DNA of 64,000 bases from an uncultured Lachnospiraceae bacterium (lineage in GTDB: Bacteria; Bacillota; Clostridia; Lachnospirales; Lachnospiraceae), in NCBI GenBank assembly GCA_947632555.1, contig CANRPU010000007.1, forward strand, positions 62,001 through 126,000, given 5' to 3'. The position numbers and the translations under genes are program-made. Below, in pieces: positions 27,357 to 35,840 of the stretch. The notes beneath the pieces are model-generated. The model did no database searches. It was not told the DNA's origin and worked only from the letters and a program-made list of their open reading frames with translations. Numbering within the stretch: the stretch's first letter is position 1; each line of letters opens with the position of its first letter.

Positions 27357-28331
27357 ATGTGCACAGCAGTAAGCTATCGGACAAAGGACCATTATTTTGG
27401 AAGGAATCTGGACCTGGAATACTCGTATCGGGAAACGGTGACCATCACGCCCAGAAATTATCCGTTCACATTCCGGAAAGCCGGAAAACTGGAGAACCAC
27501 TATGCCATGATAGGGATGGCGTTCGTGGAGGAGGACTATCCGCTGTACTATGATGCGGTCAATGAAAAAGGCCTGGGCATGGCGGGCCTGAATTTCCCGC
27601 GAAACGCGGATTACAAGCCGGAAAAAGAGGGCTTTGACAATATCGGCTCTTTTGAGTTTATCCCCTGGATACTGGCTCAGTGCGCCACCACCGCGGAAGC
27701 GGAGCGCCTTCTGGCAAGAATGAACCTGGCGGATATCCCGTTCAGCGAGAAACTGCCGCCTTCCCCGCTGCACTGGATCATATCGGACAGGGAACGTTCC
27801 CTCACGGTGGAATCGGTAAAGGAAGGCCTGAAAGTATATGAAAATCCTGTGGGCGTACTGACCAACAATCCGCCTTTTCCCGTGCAGCTGTTCGGGCTGA
27901 ATAATTATATGAGCCTTTCTACGGAACCGCCTCAAAATCAATTTTCCGATAAGCTGGAGCTGGATGCCTACAGCCGCGGTATGGGCGCCATGGGCCTTCC
28001 CGGCGATCTGTCTTCCGCTTCCCGGTTCGTAAAGTGCGCCTTTACCAAATTAAACTCGAAAGCGGGAGAATCCGAATCCGAAAGCATCAGCCAGTTTTTC
28101 CATATACTGGGTTCCGTGGAGCAGCAGAGGGGCTGCGTACACATGGGAGAAGGCAAGTATGAGATAACGATCTATTCGTCCTGCTGCAATACGGACAAAG
28201 GAATTTACTATTATACCACTTATGAGAACAGCCAGATCACGGGCATAGATATGCGCAGGGAGGATCTGGACGGCAGCGGTCTGCTGACCTGGCCTTTACG
28301 GGAAGGACAGCGGATATTCATGGAGAACTGA
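27357..28331 (+). CDS. bsh: Bile salt hydrolase (choloylglycine hydrolase)
   Basis: Ntn hydrolase that removes glycine or taurine from conjugated bile acids. After loss of Met1, Cys2 becomes the N-terminal nucleophile (MCTAVSYRTKDHYFGRNLDLE). R16 and D19, the asparagine in AGLNFP, the one in LTNNPPF and the arginine in SASRFV match the active-site set of Clostridium perfringens bile salt hydrolase, and the match runs over the whole length (for example GIYYYTTYENSQITGIDM). Penicillin V acylase is the main alternative, but the match favours bile salts. No signal peptide is present, as usual. AAGGAGG precedes the ATG. It indicates an intestinal habitat. Confidence 0.93.
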   Translation: MCTAVSYRTKDHYFGRNLDLEYSYRETVTITPRNYPFTFRKAGKLENHYAMIGMAFVEEDYPLYYDAVNEKGLGMAGLNFPRNADYKPEKEGFDNIGSFEFIPWILAQCATTAEAERLLARMNLADIPFSEKLPPSPLHWIISDRERSLTVESVKEGLKVYENPVGVLTNNPPFPVQLFGLNNYMSLSTEPPQNQFSDKLELDAYSRGMGAMGLPGDLSSASRFVKCAFTKLNSKAGESESESISQFFHILGSVEQQRGCVHMGEGKYEITIYSSCCNTDKGIYYYTTYENSQITGIDMRREDLDGSGLLTWPLREGQRIFMEN

Positions 28332-28332
28332 C

Positions 28333-29067
28333 GTGCAGGAAAAGTTTGAAGAAGCGATGGCCCGGGTGACGGGAGGCCAGAGGACCAGACAGGGGATCGG
28401 AACGCTCTCGGAAAAAACCGTGCATGCCGTCTTAAAACGGTATTACGAGCCGGACGAAGCGCTGCATGAGATCCCTGTCGCGGGCTATGTGGCGGATATT
28501 TATACCGGGGAGGAGATCATCGAGATCCAGACGGGGCAGTTCAATCGCATGCGGGAGAAATTAAAAGCCTTTTTGCCCATCTGCCCGGTGACGCTGGTCT
28601 ATCCCATTCCAAGGCAGAAGTGGCTGATCTGGATGGACGAGGAGAGCGGGGAGCTGTCGCGTCCCAGGAAGTCCCCGCTGACCGGGAATCCGTATATGGC
28701 CTTTAGGGAGCTCTATAAGATCAAGATGTTTTTAAAGGACAGGAACCTGCGCCTGAAGATCGCCCTGCTGGATATGGAAGAGTACAGGCTGCTGAACGGC
28801 TGGAGCCGGGACAGAAAAAAGGGCTCCTGCCGCTACGACAGGATCCCCGTGCGCATGGCGGAGGAGATCAGTATAGACGGGATAAAGGATTACATGCAGT
28901 TTGTTCCCTACGGGCTGGAGGAGTTTACCTCGGAGGAATTCGCGGGGGCGGCCCGTATCCGCAGACAGACGGCCCAGACCGCGCTCAATATCCTGACCTA
29001 TGTGGAATGTGTGGAGCGGATCGGAAAAAAGGGGAAAAGCATCCTTTATCGGGTGAAAGAATGGTGA
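28333..29067 (+). CDS. Unknown protein with a PD-(D/E)XK-like motif and C-terminal winged helix
   Basis: The start is GTG 28333, one base after the bsh stop, with GGAGAA upstream. The N-terminal half contains HEIPVAGYVADIYTGEEIIEIQTG, matching the D-x(n)-E-x-Q core of nuclease-fold proteins such as CoiA. The following VTLVYPIPRQKWLIW fits the next strand. The C-terminal 70 residues (FAGAARIRRQTAQTALNILTYVECVERIGKKGKSILYRV) look like a winged helix. I do not recognise a named family. Neighbours are bsh and lacL, neither of which explains it. A DNA-binding or nuclease role is inferred only from these motifs. Confidence 0.7.
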   Translation: MQEKFEEAMARVTGGQRTRQGIGTLSEKTVHAVLKRYYEPDEALHEIPVAGYVADIYTGEEIIEIQTGQFNRMREKLKAFLPICPVTLVYPIPRQKWLIWMDEESGELSRPRKSPLTGNPYMAFRELYKIKMFLKDRNLRLKIALLDMEEYRLLNGWSRDRKKGSCRYDRIPVRMAEEISIDGIKDYMQFVPYGLEEFTSEEFAGAARIRRQTAQTALNILTYVECVERIGKKGKSILYRVKEW

Positions 29068-29090
29068 AAACCAAAAACAGGAGGAAAATG

Positions 29091-31016
29091 ATGAAAGCGG
29101 ATATCAGATGGCTGGATGACCCGAAAGTGTTCCGGGAAGGAACGCTTCCCGCCTGCAGCGACCACGCCTTTTTTGAGAGCCGGGCAGCCTGCAGGGCGCG
29201 GAAGAGCGCTTTGGCGCAGAGCCTGAACGGAAACTGGAAATTTTGTTTCTCCGTGAACGCGGCGGAACGGCCGACGGAGTTTTACCGGGAAGATTTTGAC
29301 AGAAGCGGATTCGATGAGATCCGGGTACCCGCCCACATTGAAATGGAGGGATATGACAAACTGCACTATATCAATGTCCCGTATCCGTGGGAAGGGCACA
29401 GTTACCGCAGACCGGCGTACAGCCTGAACAAAACGGAAAAACCGCGGCCGTCCTTCAGCGGAGCCGAGTACAATCCGGTGGGTTCCTATATCCGGGAGTT
29501 TGACCTGGAGCCGGCGCTTTGCGGAAAACGGATAAGACTGTGTTTTGAAGGCGTGGAACAGGCCATGTACGTGTGGCTCAACGGGAAATTCCTGGGGTAC
29601 GCGGAAGACAGTTTTACGCCGGTTTACTTTGACCTGACCCCCTATATCAGGGAAAAGAAGAACGTGCTGGCGGTGGAGGTACACAAGAGGAGTACCGCCG
29701 CGTTTCTGGAGGACCAGGATTTCTTCCGTTTCTTCGGTATTTTCCGAAACGTGACCGTCTACGGGCTGCCGGGGCTGCATGTGGAGGATATCTGGGTAAA
29801 GCCGCGGCTGGCGGAGAATAACCGGGACGGCGCCCTGCAGGTGGAGCTGAAGCTCTCTACGGCGGAGGCGCTCTGCGGGGAGGAGCAGGTTTCGCTTTCT
29901 CTGTGGGAACTGCGGGAAAGCGGTCAAAACGGGAAAAAGCGGAAAAAGGGAAAGTGCTTAAAAAGAGTAAAAACCGCTTTCCGGGAACAGCTCCATGTAG
30001 ATTTCGGGGAGATTCCCGATGTAACGCCCTGGGATCACCACAATCCCTGCCTTTATCTGCTGGAGGCAGAGCTGAAAAAGGGAAGCGAGGTCCTGGAGAT
30101 CGTTCCGGTGCGGACAGGGTTCCGACGGATCGAAATAAAAAACAAGGTCATGCTGTTAAACGGGAAAAGGCTCATTGTAAACGGCGTGAACAGACATGAG
30201 TGGAGCGCCCGGGGAGGCCGGTGCATCACGGAAGCGGACATGGCGTACGATATGAAGATCCTGCTGGAAAATCATATCAACGCGGTGCGCACCTGCCATT
30301 ATCCGGACAGGATCCCCTGGTACTATATGTGCGATGAAAACGGCATCTACATGATGGCGGAAACCAATCTGGAAACCCATGGCTCGTGGCAGAAGCGCTG
30401 CGGCATCGAACCCTCCTGGAACGTACCGGGAAGCCTGCCCCAGTGGCGGGCAGCGGTGCTGAACCGGGCGGAGAATAATTTTGAAACCTTTAAGAACCAT
30501 GTGTCCGTCCTGTTCTGGTCCCTGGGGAACGAATCCTACGCGGGGGACGTTCTGGCGGATATGAACCGCTACTATAAGGAAAAGGATGACAGCCGGCTGA
30601 CGCATTATGAGAGCGTGGTGCATAACCGGGACTATGAGGATCGGATCTCCGATGTGGAAAGCCGCATGTACGCCGCTCCGGCAGCGATCGAGGAATATCT
30701 TCTGAACAGTCCCCGAAAGCCGTTCCTTCTGTGCGAATACATGCATGATATGGGAAATTCCCTGGGAGGTCTGGGATCCTATATGAAGCTGCTGGATCAA
30801 TTTGAAATGTACCAGGGCGGTTTCATCTGGGATTATATCGACCAGGCCATAGAAGTAACGGATGAGGTCAGCGGAGAAAAGGTGCTGCGTTACGGCGGCG
30901 ATTTTGATGACAGACCCTCCGACTATGAGTTTTCCGGAAACGGCATACTCTTTGCGGACCGGACACCCAAGCCGGCTTTACAGGAAGTGAGGTATTACTA
31001 TGGACTCTACTCGTAA
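29091..31016 (+). CDS. lacL: Beta-galactosidase large subunit (GH2, LacL type)
   Basis: Hydrolyses lactose and other beta-galactosides as the large chain of a heterodimer. GH2 sandwich domains come first (LNGNWKF, EYNPVGSYIREF, AMYVWLNGKFLGYAEDS), then the TIM barrel with VNGVNRHEW, the acid/base glutamate in WSLGNES and the nucleophile in CEYMHDMGNS. The protein stops at about 640 residues, where a full LacZ would continue into its fifth domain; that part is encoded by the next gene. ATG 29091 is chosen because AGGAGG ends six bases upstream; frames opening at 29061 or 29007 lack a site. It overlaps lacM by 17 bases. There is no secretion signal. Confidence 0.92.
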   Translation: MKADIRWLDDPKVFREGTLPACSDHAFFESRAACRARKSALAQSLNGNWKFCFSVNAAERPTEFYREDFDRSGFDEIRVPAHIEMEGYDKLHYINVPYPWEGHSYRRPAYSLNKTEKPRPSFSGAEYNPVGSYIREFDLEPALCGKRIRLCFEGVEQAMYVWLNGKFLGYAEDSFTPVYFDLTPYIREKKNVLAVEVHKRSTAAFLEDQDFFRFFGIFRNVTVYGLPGLHVEDIWVKPRLAENNRDGALQVELKLSTAEALCGEEQVSLSLWELRESGQNGKKRKKGKCLKRVKTAFREQLHVDFGEIPDVTPWDHHNPCLYLLEAELKKGSEVLEIVPVRTGFRRIEIKNKVMLLNGKRLIVNGVNRHEWSARGGRCITEADMAYDMKILLENHINAVRTCHYPDRIPWYYMCDENGIYMMAETNLETHGSWQKRCGIEPSWNVPGSLPQWRAAVLNRAENNFETFKNHVSVLFWSLGNESYAGDVLADMNRYYKEKDDSRLTHYESVVHNRDYEDRISDVESRMYAAPAAIEEYLLNSPRKPFLLCEYMHDMGNSLGGLGSYMKLLDQFEMYQGGFIWDYIDQAIEVTDEVSGEKVLRYGGDFDDRPSDYEFSGNGILFADRTPKPALQEVRYYYGLYS

Positions 31017-31995
31017 CGCGGGAAAACTGCGCGTTCTATACGGAGATTTTACCCTGGGGCTGCAGGGAGTAAACGACAGCGGAAAGAATTTTTCCTATAT
31101 CTTCTCTTACGGCAGAGGCGGTATGGAGTCGCTGGTGATAGACGGAAAAGAATGGCTCTACCGGACGCCCGCGCCCACCTTCTGGAGAGCGCTGACGGAC
31201 AATGACAGAGGAAACGGCTTTCATCTGCGTTCCGGCATCTGGCTGGCCGCGGACATGTTTCCAAACTGCAGGGAGATTCAGATAAGCGTGGACGGAAAGC
31301 AGATTCCCTTTCCGGACGCGCCGGAAAGCAACAGCTACAGCGAAAAGGAAGAAGCGGAAACGGTAGGAATCCGTTTTCTCTATGAAACCATCACCGTGCC
31401 GTCTGCGCGGACGGAAGTGGAGTACCTGGTGCGGGGAAACGGGAGCATCCGGGTAGAAGCGCGCTATCACGGACAGCGGGGACTGCCGGAGCTGCCGGTA
31501 TTCGGTATGCGCTTTATCCTGCCCACCGCCGCGGAGGGCTATATCTATAAGGGACTTTCGGGGGAAACCTATCCGGACCGCATGGCGGGCGGGATCCCGG
31601 GCGTATATCAGGTGGAAGGCCTTCCGGTAACGCCTTATCTGGTGCCCCAGGACTGCGGCGTGCATATGGAAACCGAGTGGGTGGAGATAAGGCGCGGCAG
31701 CACTTTGAACAATACGCGCAAGGGCCCGCTGGCGGAGAAAAAGGGAAGTTTCGCGCTGCGCATCGCCGCGGACGGGAAACCCTTCGCGTTCGCCTGTCTT
31801 CCTTATACGGCGCAGGAACTGGAAAACGCGGTTCACCGGGAAGAGCTTCCGCCGGTAAGGCGGACTGTGCTGACCGTGCTGGGCGCGGTAAGAGGGGTAG
31901 GCGGTATTGACAGCTGGGGCGCCGATGTGGAAGAAAGCTGCCGGGTAAGCGCGGAAAAGGACATTCAATACGCCTTTGTCATAACCGGAGCCTAA
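31000..31995 (+). CDS. lacM: Beta-galactosidase small subunit (LacM type)
   Basis: Corresponds to the C-terminal beta-galactosidase small-chain domain of LacZ: FSYIFSYGRGGMESLVIDGKEWL, PTFWRALTDNDRGNG and the closing GVGGIDSWGADVEESCRV motif. In one-chain LacZ this domain contributes to the active site, so both chains are needed. The ATG lies 17 bases inside lacL in another frame, with CAGGAAGTGAGG upstream, giving coupled translation as in the LacLM enzymes of lactic acid bacteria. The 331 residues are typical. No permease or regulator lies nearby. Confidence 0.92.
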   Translation: MDSTRNAGKLRVLYGDFTLGLQGVNDSGKNFSYIFSYGRGGMESLVIDGKEWLYRTPAPTFWRALTDNDRGNGFHLRSGIWLAADMFPNCREIQISVDGKQIPFPDAPESNSYSEKEEAETVGIRFLYETITVPSARTEVEYLVRGNGSIRVEARYHGQRGLPELPVFGMRFILPTAAEGYIYKGLSGETYPDRMAGGIPGVYQVEGLPVTPYLVPQDCGVHMETEWVEIRRGSTLNNTRKGPLAEKKGSFALRIAADGKPFAFACLPYTAQELENAVHREELPPVRRTVLTVLGAVRGVGGIDSWGADVEESCRVSAEKDIQYAFVITGA

Positions 31996-32036
31996 AAAGA
32001 TTAAAATAAATCAAGCAGATTGATTAAATTTGCCCC

Positions 32037-32065
32037 TTGTTTAGGGTTTGTATCTGTGATAAGAT
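32037..32065 (+). promoter_or_regulatory. Promoter of the leucine T-box leader
   Basis: TTGTTT at 32037-32042 and TAAGAT at 32060-32065 are 17 bases apart, with an extended -10 TG at 32057-32058. Transcription would begin near 32072, just ahead of T-box stem I. Confidence 0.55.
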
Positions 32066-32071
32066 GGGAAA

Positions 32072-32354
32072 AACAAAATAATGAGAATGCGATGAAGAGG
32101 ACTAGTAGCCGAAAGCCGGAAATCAGAGAGCTGCCGTCAGGTGCGAGGCAGCCGGAAGCGGACGGGGAACTGACCTTGGAGCAGCCGGCTGAAGGCTTCG
32201 CGCTGTGTAGGCTTGGACGGAGATCCCGCCGTAGAAAGGGGAAGGGCATGACAGGTGCCCGTTGAGTGCATGGTTTTTCCATGAAGTAGAGTGGTACCGC
32301 GTAAACCTTACGTCTCTATAGAAATGCCCGGAGGCATCTCTATAGAGATTTTTA
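32072..32354 (+). ncRNA. Leucine T-box riboswitch upstream of leuA
   Basis: The leader opens with the conserved GATGAAGAGGACTAGTAG block at 32091, followed by CAGAGAGCTG near 32124. The specifier region reads GGAACTGACCTTGGAG, so CTG (Leu) at 32170-32172 is the likely specifier codon, followed by the usual purine A. The T-box AGAGTGGTACCGCG is at 32288-32301; TGGT there pairs with the CCA end of uncharged tRNA. A terminator stem follows (32313-32328 with 32333-32348, one mismatch), then TTTTTATTT. Uncharged tRNA-Leu should favour the antiterminator and turn leuA on. The leader fills the 381-base gap between lacM and leuA. Confidence 0.93.
32313..32354 (+). terminator. T-box-controlled intrinsic terminator
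   Basis: Sixteen-base arms (32313-32328 and 32333-32348) with one A-C mismatch enclose a CGGA loop and are followed by a T run. The 5' arm lies just after the T-box motif, so antiterminator formation competes with it. Confidence 0.85.
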
Positions 32355-32376
32355 TTTGCAGGAGGAGAGTGTGAAA

Positions 32377-34380
32377 ATGAGCAGAAAGACCGATTTTAAG
32401 AAGAAATATCACAAGTCTTATTTTATGCCGCCGGAGGTAACTTACGACTGGGTAAAGAAAGACAGCATCGAGAAGGCACCCATCTGGTGCAGCGTGGACT
32501 TAAGGGACGGCAATCAGGCCCTGGTAGAGCCCATGGGACTGGAAGAAAAACTGGAGTTTTTCAAGATGCTGCTGGACGTGGGCTTTAAGGAGATCGAAGT
32601 GGGATTTCCGGCGGCCTCCGATACGGAATATAATTTTCTCCGGGCGCTGATCGAGCGGAACATGATCCCCGATGACGTGACGATCCAGGTATTGACACAG
32701 GCCAGGGAGCACATTATTCGCAAAACCTTTGAAGCCGTCAAGGGAGCGCCCCACGCGGTAGTGCATCTCTACAATTCCACTTCCGTGGCGCAGCGGGAAC
32801 AGGTGTTTAAAAAGAGTCGGGAAGAGATCAAGCAGCTGGCGGTGGACGGCGCGAAGCTGCTGCGTAAGCTGGCGGAAGAAACGGAAGGGAATTTTACCTT
32901 TGAGTACAGTCCCGAAAGCTTTTCCCAGACCGAAGTGGATTACGCGGCGGAGGTCTGCAACGCGGTACTGGACGTGTGGAAGCCGGACAAAAAGCATAAG
33001 GCCATTATCAATATTCCCACCACCGTGCAGGTGGCCATGCCCCATGTTTTCGCGGCGCAGGTGGAATATATCCACAAGCATTTAAAGTACAGGGATGCGG
33101 TGGTGCTCAGTGTACATCCTCACAATGACAGAGGCTGCGGCATCAGTGACGCGGAGTTCGGTATCCTGGCCGGCGCGGACAGAGTGGAAGGTACTCTGTT
33201 CGGAAACGGCGAAAGGACCGGCAATGTAGATATCGTAACGCTGGCGATGAACATGGTCTGCCACGGGGTAGATCCCAAACTGGATTTTTCCAATATCATG
33301 CAGATCCGGGAAAAGTACGAGCAGCTTACCGGAATGCGGGTGCATGAAAGAACGCCTTACAGCGGCGAACTGGTATTTACCGCGTTTTCCGGTTCCCATC
33401 AGGATGCCATTTCCAAAGGTATGGCCTGGATGGAGGAAGGAAAGAGCGGGGAGCGCTGGACGGTGCCCTATCTTCCCATTGATCCCAAGGATCTGGGCAG
33501 GGAGTATGAATCCGATGTGATCCGTATCAACAGTCAGTCCGGCAAGGGCGGGATCGCCTTTATCCTGAAGCAGAATTACGGGATCTCACTGCCGGATAAA
33601 ATGAAAGAGGAAGTCCGCTGCCTGGTCAAGAACGAGTCGGATAAAGGCCATAAAGAGCTGGCCCCGGAAGATATCTACAGGCTCTTTAAAGAACAGTATG
33701 TAAATTACAGACCGGTGTTTGACGTCCCGGAATGTCATTTCAGGCAGATCAACGGGATCATGGCGGAAGTCACCATTGAGCAGAACAAAGAGAAAAAGAT
33801 AATGGAAACCTCCGGCAACGGGCGTCTGGATGCGGTCAGCAACGCGCTGAAGGCGTATTTCGGCATTACCTATGAGCTGGCCGTTTATGAGGAACACGCC
33901 ATTTCCCGGGGATCCGCTTCCAAGGCGGCCGCTTATGTGGGGATCGTCAACCAGGGCAATACCTACTGGGGCGTGGGGATCGACGAAGATATCATCAAGA
34001 GTTCCATCGCGGCGCTGGTGGTGGCGGCCAATAAACTGGCGAAGGCGCTGCACGCCACGGAGGGACAGGAAGAACGGCTCGTGGAAATACTGAACTATAT
34101 CCAGAATCATTATCAGGATGTTACCCTGGAAAGTCTGGCGAAGGAAGTGCATCTTTCCACGCCCTACCTTTCCAAATACATTAAAAAGCAGTCGGGAGAA
34201 ACCTTTCAGGAGCTGGTGAAAGATGCGCGCTTACAGCGGGCGCAGATCCTTCTGGAGGAAACGGCCCAGAGCGTGGAGAGCATAGCGGACAGCGTGGGCT
34301 ATGAGAATGTAGAGCATTTTAACAGACTGTTTAAGAAAACTTTCGGCATGACGCCGGTACAGTACCGGAGAGGAAAATAG
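32377..34380 (+). CDS. leuA: 2-isopropylmalate synthase fused to an AraC-type DNA-binding domain
   Basis: First committed enzyme of leucine synthesis: acetyl-CoA plus 2-ketoisovalerate gives 2-isopropylmalate. The catalytic HMGL-like barrel has [11 protein letters not shown], the metal-binding HPHND and GNGERTGN, of the long LeuA type ([17 protein letters not shown]). A LeuA dimerisation/leucine-feedback domain follows to about residue 555. Residues 565-667 are then a complete AraC/XylS double helix-turn-helix: [27 protein letters not shown] and [33 protein letters not shown]. The frame is open throughout, with no stop or internal start signal at the join. ATG 32377 lies behind AGGAGGAGAG; GTG 32371 is possible. 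The usual LeuA length is about 560. Confidence 0.93.
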   Translation: MSRKTDFKKKYHKSYFMPPEVTYDWVKKDSIEKAPIWCSVDLRDGNQALVEPMGLEEKLEFFKMLLDVGFKEIEVGFPAASDTEYNFLRALIERNMIPDDVTIQVLTQAREHIIRKTFEAVKGAPHAVVHLYNSTSVAQREQVFKKSREEIKQLAVDGAKLLRKLAEETEGNFTFEYSPESFSQTEVDYAAEVCNAVLDVWKPDKKHKAIINIPTTVQVAMPHVFAAQVEYIHKHLKYRDAVVLSVHPHNDRGCGISDAEFGILAGADRVEGTLFGNGERTGNVDIVTLAMNMVCHGVDPKLDFSNIMQIREKYEQLTGMRVHERTPYSGELVFTAFSGSHQDAISKGMAWMEEGKSGERWTVPYLPIDPKDLGREYESDVIRINSQSGKGGIAFILKQNYGISLPDKMKEEVRCLVKNESDKGHKELAPEDIYRLFKEQYVNYRPVFDVPECHFRQINGIMAEVTIEQNKEKKIMETSGNGRLDAVSNALKAYFGITYELAVYEEHAISRGSASKAAAYVGIVNQGNTYWGVGIDEDIIKSSIAALVVAANKLAKALHATEGQEERLVEILNYIQNHYQDVTLESLAKEVHLSTPYLSKYIKKQSGETFQELVKDARLQRAQILLEETAQSVESIADSVGYENVEHFNRLFKKTFGMTPVQYRRGK

Positions 34381-34410
34381 CCGAAGGAAAAGACCGTGAG
34401 ATCTGTTTCG

Positions 34411-34449
34411 CGCGGGAACCGGGAGTCGGGACAGTTTCCGGTTCCCGCG
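34411..34449. terminator. Inverted repeat between leuA and a convergent gene, putative terminator
   Basis: CGCGGGAACCGG (34411-34422) pairs perfectly with CCGGTTCCCGCG (34438-34449) around a 15-base loop. It lies between two convergent genes, so it may end both. A T run is missing on both sides, which lowers confidence. Confidence 0.5.
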
Positions 34450-34471
34450 TCGGAAAACCTGACGAGCGCGG

Positions 34472-35158
34472 TCACCGCCATATAAATTTCCCGTTTGTGG
34501 AATCGTTGATCACGTGGATCCGTTCGCTGCTTATAGAATACTTTTCCGCAATGTCACGAAACTCATCATAGAAGTTCTGCAGCACGGATGCCGCGATATA
34601 GTAGTTTCCCGAAAATCTTTCCAGTATCCGGTGCATTTCTCTTTTATTCCATAAGAATCCGTAATTACAAATGTGGGACGATCCCTTTCTAAACATCTGC
34701 TGGATCTCCTCATAATGTCCAATCGCTGCCCCCAGTTTACTCTGTATGTCAGCACTGCTTAATACACGGTGCCTGGGATTTTCCGCGCAGTACCGCAGGA
34801 TTTCATCCGGCTTCCCGCCGATGAGGGCAACGTAAGGAGTTTTCACAATACTGTGTCTTCGCCACCCGTTGGTAACGAGGATACATTGAATATCCTGATA
34901 TAACAATTTATTTTTTACCAATCTGCAGTGAAAGACTATGCCGTCATCCCGGATACAGTATCCGTGCCACAATTTAAAAAACAGGAGCATTGCCAGAGGA
35001 TACCATGCGGCAAGACAGAACGCGAAGAAGAGATCCGTCAGGCTGCCACCGTTAAAAACATGGTCAAGCAGGGCGCAGAGAAAGAATACAATTCCGCAGA
35101 TGAACAGTACTTTTTCCTGTACATCACTATGAAACAGGGGATCGTATGTTTTGTTCAA
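34472..35158 (-). CDS. Membrane protein of unknown function with two N-terminal helices
   Basis: The 228-residue protein starts at TTG 35158 (minus strand), with AAAAAAGGAG about ten bases upstream; an in-frame TTG at 35188 lies upstream of that site and is less likely. Two membrane helices near residues 20-38 and 42-66 are followed by a short beta segment (YCIRDDGIVFHCRLVKNKLLYQDIQCILVTNG) typical of PH-like membrane proteins such as the YdbT/EbsA groups. The remaining cytosolic part is helical. The gene looks more AT-rich than its neighbours and has no functional partner beside it. Function is not recognised. Confidence 0.7.
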   Translation of the reverse strand: MNKTYDPLFHSDVQEKVLFICGIVFFLCALLDHVFNGGSLTDLFFAFCLAAWYPLAMLLFFKLWHGYCIRDDGIVFHCRLVKNKLLYQDIQCILVTNGWRRHSIVKTPYVALIGGKPDEILRYCAENPRHRVLSSADIQSKLGAAIGHYEEIQQMFRKGSSHICNYGFLWNKREMHRILERFSGNYYIAASVLQNFYDEFRDIAEKYSISSERIHVINDSTNGKFIWR

Positions 35159-35293
35159 GACGGCGAATCTCCTTTTTTGTTTTTTCAAATTTTTCTCTTT
35201 CTATTATTTGTGATTCTCCCAGAACTGTCAAGTTAATCCGCCGTTATTGCTTCCTGTTTTGGAACAGGACAGATAAAATTTTGAAAAAAGTTA

Positions 35294-35322
35294 TTGACTT
35301 CTAATGATGGTTAGAATATACT
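35294..35322 (+). promoter_or_regulatory. Promoter of the feo operon
   Basis: TTGACT at 35294-35299 and TATACT at 35317-35322 are 17 bases apart, close to consensus. The -10 element lies within the palindrome at 35310-35325, so a bound repressor would block RNA polymerase. Confidence 0.8.
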
Positions 35323-35325
35323 AAC
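35310..35325. promoter_or_regulatory. Candidate metal-regulator operator (TTAG-N6-CTAA) at the feo promoter
   Basis: GTTAG-AATATA-CTAAC is a perfect inverted repeat. A further CTAA half-site at 35301-35304 lies 20 bases before the CTAA of this box, so half-sites recur every 10 bases. The TTAG/CTAA arms match DtxR/IdeR-type boxes better than a Fur box. The same TTAG-N6-CTAA occurs again before feoB. Confidence 0.6.
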
Positions 35326-35346
35326 AATGAAAAAGGAAGTGAGCGT

Positions 35347-35562
35347 ATGCCGTTATCTATGGTAAAGGCCGGAGAAAAAAACATCATAAGCCGGGTTGGG
35401 GGAAAGGAAGAAACCAGAAAATTCCTGGAAAACCTGGGATTTATTGTGGGCGGGGAAGTGACGGTGATATCCGAGGCCGCGGGCAATATCATTGTGAATG
35501 TGAAAGATTCGCGGGTTGCCATAGGCAGGGATATGGCGAATAAAATCATGGTGGCAGGCTAA
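35347..35562 (+). CDS. feoA: FeoA family ferrous iron transport protein (first copy)
   Basis: The 71-residue SH3-like FeoA domain contains FLENLGFIVGGEVTVISEAAGNIIVNVKDSRVAIGRDMANKIMV, with the conserved LG-x-x-x-G turn and the final DSRVAIGR-x-A segment. FeoA proteins are small cytosolic partners of FeoB that affect its assembly or GTPase. AAGGAAGTGAG precedes the ATG. Two feoA genes in tandem before feoB are common in clostridia. Confidence 0.92.
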   Translation: MPLSMVKAGEKNIISRVGGKEETRKFLENLGFIVGGEVTVISEAAGNIIVNVKDSRVAIGRDMANKIMVAG

Positions 35563-35602
35563 GCTGTCCCAGAGCCGCAAAGCGGCAGAATGAGAGGAGA
35601 AT

Positions 35603-35824
35603 ATGAAAACATTGAGAGAAGTTCCATGCGGTGAAACGGTGAAAGTGGCGGGACTGACCGGTGAGGGCCCTGTCAGGAGGCGTATCATGGACATGGGGAT
35701 CACGAAAGGCGTGGAGGTCTATGTCAGGAAAGTGGCACCTTTAGGCGATCCTGTGGAAGTGACGGTAAGGGGTTATGAGCTGTCCCTGCGGAAAGCGGAC
35801 GCCGAAATGATCGCGGTGGAGTAA
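35603..35824 (+). CDS. feoA: FeoA family ferrous iron transport protein (second copy)
   Basis: The 73-residue SH3-like protein, KVAGLTGEGPVRRRIMDMGITKGVEVYVRKVAPLGDPVEVTVRGYELSLRKADAEMI, has the full FeoA pattern with MGI-x-x-G and the GDP-x-x-V-x-V-RG-Y-x-L-x-LR-x-x-A ending. It is closer to the classical FeoA consensus than the first copy. GAGAGGAG lies before the ATG. Forty bases separate it from the first copy. Confidence 0.94.
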   Translation: MKTLREVPCGETVKVAGLTGEGPVRRRIMDMGITKGVEVYVRKVAPLGDPVEVTVRGYELSLRKADAEMIAVE

Positions 35825-35840
35825 TTTTTTTACCCGGCAG

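Noticed and set aside
32009-32025. AATCAA-N5-TTGATT hairpin after lacM as a terminator
   Set aside because: The stem is six A/T-rich pairs with no T run, too weak to call.
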